Shown here in pieces: positions 1-10,111 of a stretch of DNA of 64,000 bases (position 1 is the stretch's first letter; each line of letters begins with the position of its first letter). Below the pieces are notes generated by a model, which was given only the letters and a program-made list of their open reading frames with translations, had not been told where the DNA came from and made no database searches. The position numbers and the translations under genes are program-made. The stretch spans positions 62,001 through 126,000 of the forward strand of contig WHUX01000040.1 of the NCBI GenBank assembly GCA_015179025.1, given 5' to 3'. Source of the DNA: Terfezia claveryi (taxonomy: Eukaryota > Ascomycota > Pezizomycetes > Pezizales > Pezizaceae).

Positions 1-497
1 GTCTCCCAAGTCCACCATCACCGTCCCTAGTTAATTGTTACCAAGCACCGATCTGTCCTGAGCCAGGTTGAGATTATCTCAGATTATCTCAAATGTGTCT
101 CCGGCATCTCTATGCCCACATAAATAGGCCCGCATGGTAGGCAACTTCATCCCGCCTTCGGTTTTCCTGTGCTTGTCGGGTCGGAGTGCGTGGTGTTGGT
201 GTCATTGTTATCATGAAGTTTGGAGTGCGGGTTGTAACGCAGATTTGGGCGAACATTAATGTCCTAGGGCTATATATAGCACGAGAGCTTGGTCTTCAAC
301 TGTTTCTTTTGTTCGGTGTCGAGGCATATGCTGCAACCCTTTTCCACTAAGGGTTCGCTGTTAACATATACCGTAGAAGTAAGAGGTGTCCGTGCATGCT
401 TATAGCGGAAAGAGCAAGTAGTCGACACTTACGCCTTTTTCCAATAACAGCTGCAAATAGTTTCCTGACACTTCGCAGAAGCATATATAAATTATAA

Positions 498-1345
498 TCA
501 ACCATTTGAATCAAGCTCTTCAACATCCATTCTCATTGCGATCAAAGTCATAACGACAGATCCAGTGCCATCCCCAATAGCAGTATATATCCGCCCACAA
601 GAAGACCTTTTGCCTCGGTAATTGGGAGGGCTGCGAGGTGTCTCCATCGACAACCGGTCTTGGAAAGGCTCGGGGTTACAAACATCGGATAAATCAATTG
701 GAAGGTTCAACACCGCGATCTGTGTGACTGAAAGATCTCATATCAGATAGCATTGACCAATTGCCAGCAATTCAGCCGCTGTCAAATAGAAAACCGATCC
801 GGCGCTTGAATCAATCCCTAGACCAAGATGTCTGAGCCGCTTTTATGCTCTTGATGCCTTGAGATCCTCCACACAGGCAGGCCTCCCCAATCGAAGAGAG
901 AGAGTACTCCAGTTGGACATAATGGAGGCATTGTCGGAGTTGCAAGAGTCCCGTCCAGATCCCAGGCCTGATCTTCTTGACGGCTGATTAACTCCCGGAG
1001 CAAGACTGAATGTGCATGGTTCAATTGCATCATTACCGTGGTTTGTCCGTGTAATCTTTCCTGATTTTCAGAATGTGGGGCTACAGATTCATATATGGAA
1101 AGTCAGCGGCACGCTCTGATTCTTTTTCAGTTCAATTTCTTCAATTCCGCGTCTTAAGGGTTGATTTAATAGCCACATGTGAGGAGAAATATGAGAAATT
1201 GGAGCTGCTAGGATATAATACTCACCAGAGGATGATAGCTAAAACCCAGCTTTTGCCGCAGGACCTCTTCGTGCCTCCACAGCCCTCGATCCGCAAGAAC
1301 TCCTGCTCTCCCCAAGAGGCACTAGCCGTTCATAGCAGGCTATAG
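498..1345 (-). other. Possible exon remnants, unrecognised
   Basis: Three minus-strand segments could be exons of one gene or of a decayed copy. They lie at about 1345-1225 (with the motif WRHEEVLRQKLGFSYHPL before a GTGAGT donor), 1033-840 (starting MMQLNHAHS and passing through FDWGGLPVWRIS), and 706-498 (starting IAVLNLPIDLSDVCNPEPF after a CACAG acceptor and ending in a stop). The frames do not join cleanly, and I could not find a consistent set of introns. No family is recognised. It may be a pseudogene, or chance open frames. Confidence 0.25.
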
Positions 1346-1595
1346 GATGTGAACGGAAATCATTGTAAGGTTTCTACCTCTTACCCTCACCCACATCATA
1401 GATTAGATGGATATCGATTGATACGCGAAAAACTCTTTGGAATTAGTAATTCGCTCACCATTTCAACTTTGAAACTGGGTTCCCAGGCTCATAACCTTTT
1501 GGAAATAAAGGGCGGGGTGCGATAGATGACGAAGTATCGGTTAGGTGTGGAAATGGAGTGGTTGTGTCGTTAGCTCTTGAGTCGATCATCTTAGG

Positions 1596-1610
1596 CTGCA
1601 ACCAGACTAG
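1596..1610 (-). repeat. TAGTCTGGTTG micro-insertion
   Basis: The complement CAACCAGACTA at 1599-1609 lies between TCTTAGG and TCTAAGG, a 7-bp near-repeat with one mismatch. Confidence 0.5.
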
Positions 1611-2411
1611 TCTAAGGAATCTATACCTCAAAATAATAAAAGCGCCCGAGTCCTTATGACAATCTCGAGGAGCAGCGGGGATTGGGGGGCCTGAATACGA
1701 GTTTTCTTTTTTTTTTAAAAAAAAAAAAAAAAGGAACCGCCCAAAAAATTGTGGCTGAGAATTGCTGACAAAAGTGGGGTAAGTATCTGGCATCCAATCA
1801 AATCACTCCTATAACAGATTCTTTGACTGACTTGTGCTTCTTGCAGGCTATTTAATCCACATTGCTACATATGTATAATGTACCATATCAACGTATATAG
1901 CTAAATAAATACAGGGAGACTGACCTGGGATGCACAAACGGCTTCCAAATTATTCCCCCCAATCTCCTTGGCTAGCCAAATTTGATTGAAAGCACATCTT
2001 CAGGTAGGGAGACATTCACCGGAAAAGAATGAAGTCCTAGATCTAGGTATATCTTATATGAGCTAGCGCTTGAGCTCAACAAATTCGGGCTTGGAAAAGT
2101 ACATATAGCTGTGCAGGATAAATCGTCAAAAGCCGCGCATACTGTATTCAATGACCAGAAAGAAAAAAATCGACATCTATGAATATCTAATGAACGGATT
2201 CTAGCGAACATGGCGAGTGAGGTAAATCCTATCCAGTTCACCAACAACATGAAATTACGAGTACTGACGTCACAAATGTTGCAAGACTGATAGTTTGATT
2301 TGTTCGTTTGGTCAACACAAAATAGTAATCTGCCAGTAGTAGAATTTGGATGCACTTGTCTCAGTTTTCTACTCCAGTAGAAATCCCGGGCCAATCTGTA
2401 AATAATCTTCA

Positions 2412-3658
2412 TTAGCTCAAAGAATCCTTCAATCCGGCTTCGAAATCCTTAAACTTACAGAATTTTGTCCGTTCTTCATTCCTCCGCACAACCTCAACCT
2501 TATCACCTATAGAAACTTTTACCCACTCTTTCCCCTCCAACCACCCATACCTTCCAAATATTGGACTCCACTTAGCCCCCGGATCCACCCTCCGATCTTC
2601 CATGATGTACTTGAACGGCTCCTCCCCACCGGGCAAGTTGACATTCCCAAACTCCCCAGAGTCGTATTCCACATTAATCGATCTACACCGTGCACAGTTT
2701 TGTGTTAGGAGAATCTTATGACACTCCGAATTGCCTCAATGTATGGTGGGTGTTGAGAGCGTATTGCCAATTCCGCCCAAAAATCCTCATCCCACGCAGG
2801 AAAAACATCATCACTGGCTAGACTGCCTGGACTGCCGCGAGAACTGCCCGGACTGCCGCGAGAATTGCCCGGACTGCCGCGAGGACTGCCCCTAGGACTG
2901 CCATGGGGCGATCCCAGAACTATATTTGGCCGGAACTTTGACATATCCATTCCCCGGTGAGGCCCTCCATCAGTTTCTGCAACATGCCGAAATCTCCGAG
3001 AGACATCCCTTAACGACCATTCCGTCGTAATGAGTAAGGGGGCACAGTCGGCAAACGTGATGTTGTGCTTTTCTTCTTCATCACTCGAAAACCCTAATAG
3101 GGAAAGAAAACCACCGCTCACTTTCTTTTGAGGTGGAGGTACATTTCCCAATGAAGTTCTGAGATTCCCTGGACTTATATATAGCAATCGTACATCGATC
3201 CCGAGGCAGTGTGTAAAGAACTCCGAATAGGGAGTGTCACCCATATCGTGTGCCAAGCATTCAGTTTTGTGTAACAGCACTTTCCTTCGTGCTAACCCTT
3301 CAGTATCTGGTCGAAATGGAACCCTTAAAACCCTCTTTTCTTCTGAGATTAGAACACCGTTTTTTGCTCGTTGCCTTTGACCTTGCTCACGTGGCTTTTT
3401 CGGGGGAGCGTATGTCACTAACACTCCTTCGGCATCTTCGGAACTGGAACCCTTGGGATAAAATTCTTGAGAAAATAGACATAGCTGACTGTACTTCGCA
3501 ATCTGCATGTTTTCATCCGGCATGCCATCCACGACAGCAGGGCGTATGAGCATGAACTCTCGGTCATGGAGAGGGCCGGTAGGAGTGATGACGGTGTCGA
3601 AAAGAGGTATGGGACGTAGAGATTTGATAGGATGTGTATAGAGACCCTTTACGATCAT
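2412..3658 (-). CDS. MOSC-domain protein (mARC/YcbX-like)
   Basis: This is a likely molybdenum-cofactor-binding oxidoreductase of the MOSC superfamily. The N-terminal beta-barrel domain begins at the ATG chosen here (MIVKGLYTHPIKSL); upstream in-frame starts are not ATG. The C-terminal MOSC core carries ILLTQNCARCRSINVEY and DRRVDPGAKWSPIFGRYG; the second Cys of NCARC matches the cofactor-ligand position of mARC-type proteins. The reading frame shifts between FWAEL and ILLTQ. A 53-nt intron with a GC donor and AG acceptor (2715-2767) would restore it and give 397 residues in two exons; otherwise the gene carries a frameshift. Residues of about 250-279 are a Gly-Ser-Pro-Arg repeat not typical of the family. 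The family assignment is sure; the intron is inferred. Confidence 0.82.
2824..2912 (-). repeat. In-frame GSP(R) minisatellite in the MOSC gene
   Basis: Short direct repeats related to GGACTGCCGCGAG on the plus strand encode a run of Gly-Ser-Pro-Arg/Gly units just before the Asp-rich DDVFPAWDEDFW segment of the MOSC protein. It lies between conserved blocks, so it is probably a surface loop that can expand or contract. Confidence 0.75.
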
Positions 3659-4633
3659 CTTTGATGTCTTTTCCTTTCGATCAATCTCGGTGCTTAAGGT
3701 TACCGTTACGTCGGAGGATGTGGTATGTTGTCTTGTTCTTGCGGATAGCACAGCACGATATAGCTCGGTCCGGTTAATCAAGGCAAGAGCTTATAGTAGG
3801 ACTTTGATGATTGCCGCATGCTTGGGAGTGGTAGATTCCGGTTTTCGATTTCCGTATACGAATACGAATAAGATAGCCGGCTGGTACTCTATGTAATGCA
3901 CCTCGAATTCACAGCGCTCTATAGATCACTTGACCGCTGTTTGGACTGTCTTATATATATAGATATATATTACATAAGCGATCATTATTGTTAATGGTGT
4001 GAGTAGTTTTGGTCTAGACTAAAATGCAGCACGTGTGAGCTATCCATGCAGCCAAAGCACGCCACCATGTGGTATAATTGCCGCCAATATATTCTCACGT
4101 TAAAAACTACCAACTACGTTAACCTTGTGGGCGTTCAGGTTTTGCAAGTCAGACCAGAAAACAGGGACATGTGCGCCTTATCCGCAGGTAGACGAGAGGG
4201 TGGAAGAGGAAGGATAAGGGACAAGCAAGCCACAGTGGATCGGGTTGAGGCTTTCTTCACTAACCTCAACCTCACTTAAGGGGATGGAAGCCGGCTGTGG
4301 AGATTTTGTAGTCTTGTGTCTTTTCCTAGGCTCGGGAGGCTGGACTTGCTTCTTGTACCGAAAGCTTTAGGCTGAACCTTTTAAGGGGAGTTTCGGGAAC
4401 CGTCATGACCTTAGGTCGATTGAATAAAACGTCTGAGGGGGCTGTATTAGTTGTAAAACAATCAACGACATCAATGGTAAAAATATTGCAGCAATAGCAT
4501 GCATTTTTTTGGTACAGCACTATTTAACTTACAATTAAGTTCATTTGAGCCTTATTAGAATTCGACTACCGAAATCTAGCGTACGGGAAATCGCATATTT
4601 CCTTAAAACCCCACAATTCCCATAACTCTATTT

Positions 4634-4695
4634 GCATGGCCCCGATAGCCGGTTGGGCCCCGTGGTCCCGTATAGCCGGTTAACTCCCGTGGTCC
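4634..4695. repeat. Two-unit tandem repeat, about 28 bp
   Basis: Two adjacent units share TAGCCGGTT, followed after four variable bases by CCCGTGGTCCCGTA. It is non-coding. No other function is visible. Confidence 0.5.
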
Positions 4696-5215
4696 CGTAG
4701 ATCTGCTCAAACAATCGCATCAATCCCCACCAAGGTACTCTCTTCCGGAATCATGCTCAACCTCGTCAACTTTGCAAACTACCAGGAATATCCTTGATAC
4801 ATTCCCACCCTCTCTCTCGTAATTGACATTGGGACTCCCAGATACATTTTCTGCATTGGTAAGAGCAATTTTGGCACGGTAACCGTCGCAACCTCCACCT
4901 CGGTAAAGGAAGCTTGCCCCACAAATCTGAGCATAAACGGCCTAAGGCGGCTGACGATGATGTGATGAAATATAGTGCACGTCTGAAATGTCATCTTTAT
5001 TGAACCCATGGATCGTGGCAAGAGCATTCCTTGCCAATAGGATGGTGAAGTTGTGATAGGAGCAATTGCATAATATTCCGGCCACGGAGACGGAGGTGAT
5101 GCCATTGAGGTGTTATAGGTCGTAATATCAGGAAACTCGATGAAGCTGCATAGGAGAGAACTAGACGTAGTTGGCCTAGGGGGGCCATTAGCTATGCCAT
5201 TGATAACACCAGACA

Positions 5216-5536
5216 TAGGACAGTTGATCTCACCACCATAGTCTATCTGATTGTTGCTTAAGAGAACTCAACATCCTTGGGTCCAAGAGTACCTGGAGAG
5301 TCATCAGCTATGTCCGTAGGAAGATCTAGACATAGGAAGCTAACCTCACCACCTTATTCTGCAATAGACATAGTTGGATCTAGGAGTGCCTAGGGGACTA
5401 CCAGGGCAGTTGATCTCACCACCATCATCTATCTGATTGTTGCCTAAGAGAACTCAATATCCTTGGGTCCAGGAGTACCTGAGAGAGCCGTCAGCTATGC
5501 CTATAGAAACAACTAGACATAGGGCACTAACCTCAG
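5216..5536. repeat. Tandem duplication, period about 183 bp
   Basis: The blocks at about 5219-5352 and 5402-5534 are close copies; both contain CAGTTGATCTCACCACCAT and AGAGAACTCAA. Both also contain CCTTGGGTCCA and CTAACCTCA. On the minus strand the copies share a peptide NNQIDxGGEINCP that would run into the reading frame at 5216-4779, but stops interrupt the repeats. It is possibly a decayed repetitive gene; no family is recognised. Confidence 0.6.
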
Positions 5537-5989
5537 ATCATCCGCTGCCCGAGGGCTATTGACAATGTGGCCCCACCCCTCCACATTTTGCAAGGGTCCC
5601 TAACAACGCGACCTTGCGCCGTTTTTTTTTTTATAAATTTTATTGGGCTTAGCCATCTCCTAAACCCCACGGTCTCTCGGAAATATTTAACCGCTTAGCA
5701 ACAGCATACTTCCTTAATCCCAACCCTTGTAGGGGTGGTAGTGATGAATATAAAGAAACAGAGACAATAAAGAGGCCCACTCCTTATTCAAAGGATAAGA
5801 CAGATAACGAGAAAGGAAAACCACACTCAGAATAGGCTCAACTCACGATCCATTGTGAGGAGCTCCGGTTCCTATAATCCCCAGGCAGATGCGGGGCGTC
5901 GAGAGTTCATCGAACTCAATATTGACATCAGAAAAAGGGCATAAGTTACAGTGGGTTTGTGAAGCATACCCCATTATTATGGGACCGGT

Positions 5990-6001
5990 TAGTCTGGTTG
6001 C
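5990..6001 (+). repeat. TAGTCTGGTTG micro-insertion
   Basis: A 12-bp insert TAGTCTGGTTGC sits between perfect 9-bp direct repeats GGGACCGGT (5981-5989 and 6002-6010). It is one of the cleanest members of the dispersed family. Confidence 0.85.
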
Positions 6002-6226
6002 GGGACCGGTACAAGTTCTCGATGGTATTGATGCGCCTTAAAAGTAGAGTTACTTGAAAAGGGAATATGTCGGGCTTGGCACCCAGTCGTGTTAGTTCTA
6101 TATAATGGTCTCTTCTCGTCTTGTCACAGACATCGAGCTTTGTTCATGGAATAGACACTTGCAGATTTTTCCTCACAACTGACCGTGAGCTGACTTCATT
6201 CTGGGTGCATTCTTTTTCATTGTTCA

Positions 6227-6678
6227 TCAGTATCCTATCATTAGTGTGCCATGATAATGTTTAGATGTTCCGGGGTCAACTAACTTTGGGAGCACAGTCA
6301 CAGTTGTCGCAACGCTTGTCGATGTGCAATCGCGAGTCGTCTTGTCTGGGGTTATAATCAACGTCCTGGTCTCCAATTTCGTCTCGGTTTTCGTCCGGGT
6401 TTGCTTCTTGGCCACTGGGACCGAGATTATTGTCGTTCTCGTCTCCAGCTTCGTTTCCGTCTTCGTACCAGTTTGCTTTTGCGTCACTAGTACTGAGACT
6501 GTAGCGTTTTTGTCGCTATTGTCCTCGATGTAGCAGTCACCACGGCGACAGCTACCATAGTCAGAAATGTTGTATGGCCAGGGCAGGTGCTCCTATGCCT
6601 ATATGCCAGCGACTTTTGAACACTTGGAATAAGGAAGCCTCTTGTACTAACCAACAACATCAAGAGCGAGATTTCCAC
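6227..6678 (-). pseudogene. Thr/Lys-rich secreted-like protein fragment
   Basis: The frame beginning near 6600 reads EHLPWPYNISDYGSCRRGD, then a Thr-rich tail in which the unit TKTETKLETRT occurs twice, ending at a stop at 6227. It appears to follow an intron of about 59 nt (GTTAGT to CATAG) after a hydrophobic start MEISLLMLL at 6678. A paired-Cys head and a Thr-rich repeated tail recall fungal wall or secreted proteins, but no domain is recognised. The first exon is uncertain, and the gene may be broken. Confidence 0.35.
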
Positions 6679-6957
6679 ACTAACTGTTGGGAAATCCCTC
6701 TTTCACAACTTTTAGTGGCTGTGTACACAAAGGTATAAGGTATAGCCCATAGCTGCTGCATGTAGAAACCGAATCCGCGCTATCAAGTCCACGATTCTAC
6801 TATTCTCAGAAATATGCAGTATATACACTTGCCTGCTTATGAGCCCCACTCCCCTAAGCAGTCCCCGGCTACCGCCGTAGCTCCTTATATGTGTGTTCCC
6901 GGAAATCCTACTTACGTACTTGCTACGCAGCTGTAGACGCCTCCTTTTCTTTTCATT

Positions 6958-7506
6958 TTTTTTTTTTTTTTTTTAAATCATTACCCCTATGCGGTCTCGT
7001 TAGGGGGACCATGAGGAGCAACCCAGAAACCCGGGTAGATTCAGGGACAAGGCAAGTTAATCTGGGATTGAGGCCCCATGCAGTCATTAACGGCCAGTGA
7101 GCCTTGACCCCGGAGAAACGGAAAGCCCAGAAACCAAGGACTCGTGAAGGAATCGTGAGAACGTACACAAAGAGCTCATGAAGGACCTCGTGAAAAAGGA
7201 TAACCCGAAAAACAAGAACTCATAAAAGACCAGTGAAAAACAATAATTCGAAAGCGACGAACTCGTGAGGGAACTTAAAAGGAACGAACTAGTATAGGAA
7301 TTCGTGGAACAGACCAAGTGAGCTCATGATACATATAGGTAGCTGAAAAAGGCCTCCGTGGCCTCAAAACTCTCCTAGCCCTCCTTCCTCCAATCCATCT
7401 TATCCAACTCTTCCCAAGTGTTCCTGTTTCCAAGAGGAGGGCTCTTTCTCGTCCGAACCGGGGGCAATGTGTCAAGAGTCCTCTACCGAGTGACCACAGC
7501 CGCATG
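6958..7506 (-). mobile_element. LINE 3' fragment, copy A
   Basis: This is the 3' end of a non-LTR retrotransposon on the minus strand. The 5' side (about 7500-7330) still encodes WEELDKMDWRKEG, then a stop, then ESFEATEAFF, matching the C-terminus of the LINE copy at 14.6-15.5 kb. It is followed by the family 3' UTR, with the shared block CCTCATGGTCCCCCTAACG, and a poly-A tail (poly-T at 6958-6974). Possible target duplications with mismatches, GTAGACGCCTCC and GTAGACGTCCCC, flank it. Confidence 0.8.
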
Positions 7507-7839
7507 CGTAGACGTCCCCCTACTTGGATAATATCCTAAATCACGAATTCGTTTTCCCAGGGGATAGAAATTTTCCCCAAGTAATACTTGTATTCCGTAG
7601 CCTCTGGTTAATCGTACTTTTATGAATTGCACAAGGCTAGCATGAATGTGCTCGGTTCTCTAGAAACGGACGATTTTCTAGCAAGTTATAGGTAGGTAAA
7701 TCAAAAGTGAGGATTATCTTCTTATGTACTTGTTTGTGTCGGGAATGAACTGAATATACAGAACCCCAAAATGGTTCCAGGACTGTAAAATTCCATTTCC
7801 GGAGAAAGTATGACTTATACGTCATGTTCTCGCAAGGCT

Positions 7840-7852
7840 TAGTCTGGTTGCC
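7840..7852 (+). repeat. TAGTCTGGTTG micro-insertion
   Basis: TAGTCTGGTTGCC lies between direct repeats AGGCT (7835-7839 and 7853-7857). The repeats are short, so the boundary is less certain than at other members. Confidence 0.5.
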
Positions 7853-8041
7853 AGGCTAGACAAAGACTAACTATCATGGAACCAATTTATAGTTAGGTAT
7901 TATGTATCGCAGCCCTACCAAATCCTATTGACAAATCCTTTCATCTCATTTACATGTACCAAACCGCCGAAAAGAGCAGGCCGTATCCAGGGTGAGATGT
8001 ACCCTTTCTTCCTTCCCTTTAATTCGAGGCCATAGCTTTAG

Positions 8042-10111
8042 CTATTCATCCCAGTCCATCATCTCGCCCGGAGCAAACATCCCTGACCGTTCAATAAAAT
8101 CCAACCAGAGATTCTCCTCTACTTCCATGGATGATTCATGGGCATCTGCCCCAGCAACCTTTATTTGACAAACGTCCTCAGACTCATCTAGATCCATGTC
8201 TCCACCAACAACCCCGGCCTCTCTCATCGGTTCATCCTCATCAGCATCGGTTTCCATCAGGTCTGACCTTGAGGATCCATCGCCAGTATAGAGGTCCAAA
8301 TCATCTGAGGGCGGCAACTGAGGTGGACTGTGTTTTTTTTGCTGTATTAGAGTTGGCCATGGTGGAGGCCCTCCTCTACGCAACGCTCGACCCCTTTCCA
8401 ACGTCGTCATCCATCTCTTTCCAAGCTTAAGCTCTAACTGTGAGGCCGTTATTTCGAGCGCCTCTGACCAAGTACATTCCCCAGGCCCCTTACACAGAGT
8501 CCCCTTCCTTGCAAACTTGCTCATCGATCTATTAGACAAGTCCTTTACTTCTGCATCCTGAACATGTTCGCCACATACACGGCAATCACTCCAATACCCC
8601 TTCAAGACTTTGTCGATATAGGTTTCCATGCGCAAGTAGCGCAAAGTGTTGTCATCAAGATCCAGACTTTGCCATTTGAGCTTCTCCATATTTCCTCCAA
8701 GGGCAGGCGGGAAGTATTCCCGAGGAGCTTCCACAATTCTCATCATGTCGTTCCGAAGTTCACCTTCTGACAATTTCAGGGTATACAGTTGGCAGAATAG
8801 ATCTTCATCATCTCGGCGCCCTCCATTTGATCTCCGTGGGGGTATTCCACCTCTAGACGCGTTTTTGCAGTCTATATGATTGCAGGTGAGCACCGAAAGC
8901 ATACCAATATGCATAGGCCTAACAGCACCAGCCTTTGGGTCATGGCCAAGGTTTGCAATGTACTCTTGCGCCAGGGTGCTGCTGTCGTACAATGCAATGT
9001 GTTGCCACTCAACATCAGTGTACTGACCACAGAACGTGCAGATCAACACCAGTGGTCTCCCACTAACTTCTATTCCCAGTCTTCTTAACACTTTTGTTGC
9101 ACTCACAACCCCTTCTTGCTGACAAGCGTGGCGGTAATACATCAAGAGGTAAAACTTAGCCAGTAGATCCCGTTGGGCCTTGCTATGGAACTCGCTTGAG
9201 GACTCGAGAACATCGGTAACGGGCACCAGTCTGTGACCTCTTGGATCCCATGCCTCTGGAGAAGCTTCAAGGGGGCAGCCAATTTTGGAGGGCTGGTTCA
9301 AAGCGATATACCAGTGGACATGTACCTTTCCAGATATGTCAGGAATCCTATCACGCCGACAACTAGACGAATTTGTATCGATCGGTAGGATTCTGTGACC
9401 TGCACCACTGGGATTGGAATAGTGTTTATCCGGATGAAATGGATAGTATGGTGAAGCTTGGATCAAGAAATAGCGAAAATCCTTCCCGCTATCCAGACTA
9501 ACGGTGAATTTGCCGCAGAACCCCATATCAGAATTCTCGTCCGTATCATGAACAGGGTGATGTGAGTGTCTTGCTTTCAGTTTGCATGCTTTGCCATGGT
9601 TCCGTTCCCGGGGAGTGGGCGATGGTGATCGACTCCTTCGTGAGCTACCCCTGCGAAGAGCAACGTCTGGAGACAGCAGCTTCAGCTTGCTAGTTAGGTT
9701 CCTTTTTCTTGTGGGTTCGGTTCTCGTTTGATCATTGTCCTTACAGAGTATTCTGTCGCCCTCACCCACTGGGCCATCAGATGTTAGGAGTGGTTCCATA
9801 GAGTTTGTTGTCTTGTCTAGGGGAGTAAGCACCAGTGCACAGTTTCCTGGAACTAGTTGCCGATCACCGGCAAGAGTTGGTGCCATTTGACCGGACTCGC
9901 TAGAGATATGTAAGGTTGCGTTAGGCCCACTTGGGGACATAGCACTCAAAGCTTGCAATAGCAGGGTTTGAACGTGAAGCTCAAAGTTGTCATCAGAAGG
10001 CTTGGGGTACTGGTGAACAGGCGGCCCCAAAGGCCTGTTGCAGGGCTCAGTCGAGGGCAAGGTGCTGTCCGGTTCAAGGCTTAAGGGCAATGGAGTGTTG
10101 TAATCGCTCAT
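8042..10111 (-). CDS. Uncharacterised Cys-rich protein, 689 aa
   Basis: A single uninterrupted frame; the start is the ATG reading MSDYNTPLPL. The first 260 or so residues are low in structure and include an Arg/Ser tract (RRGSSRRSRSPSPTPRER, about residues 154-170), typical of disordered, possibly nuclear, regions. The central part is denser (KVHVHWYIALNQ; AKFYLLMYYRHACQQEG). Four Cys pairs follow: CTFC near 358, CNHIDC near 410, CRVC near 510 and CKGPGEC near 540. These could bind zinc, but no known finger spacing is met. The tail is acidic (DADEDEPMRE, DMDLDESEDV). It is intact and long, so very likely a real gene; the function is unknown. Confidence 0.8.
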   Translation of the reverse strand: MSDYNTPLPLSLEPDSTLPSTEPCNRPLGPPVHQYPKPSDDNFELHVQTLLLQALSAMSPSGPNATLHISSESGQMAPTLAGDRQLVPGNCALVLTPLDKTTNSMEPLLTSDGPVGEGDRILCKDNDQTRTEPTRKRNLTSKLKLLSPDVALRRGSSRRSRSPSPTPRERNHGKACKLKARHSHHPVHDTDENSDMGFCGKFTVSLDSGKDFRYFLIQASPYYPFHPDKHYSNPSGAGHRILPIDTNSSSCRRDRIPDISGKVHVHWYIALNQPSKIGCPLEASPEAWDPRGHRLVPVTDVLESSSEFHSKAQRDLLAKFYLLMYYRHACQQEGVVSATKVLRRLGIEVSGRPLVLICTFCGQYTDVEWQHIALYDSSTLAQEYIANLGHDPKAGAVRPMHIGMLSVLTCNHIDCKNASRGGIPPRRSNGGRRDDEDLFCQLYTLKLSEGELRNDMMRIVEAPREYFPPALGGNMEKLKWQSLDLDDNTLRYLRMETYIDKVLKGYWSDCRVCGEHVQDAEVKDLSNRSMSKFARKGTLCKGPGECTWSEALEITASQLELKLGKRWMTTLERGRALRRGGPPPWPTLIQQKKHSPPQLPPSDDLDLYTGDGSSRSDLMETDADEDEPMREAGVVGGDMDLDESEDVCQIKVAGADAHESSMEVEENLWLDFIERSGMFAPGEMMDWDE

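Noticed and set aside
1455..1793. 112-residue minus frame through poly-T/poly-A
   Set aside because: The frame depends on a homopolymer run encoding Phe and Lys; not a plausible gene.
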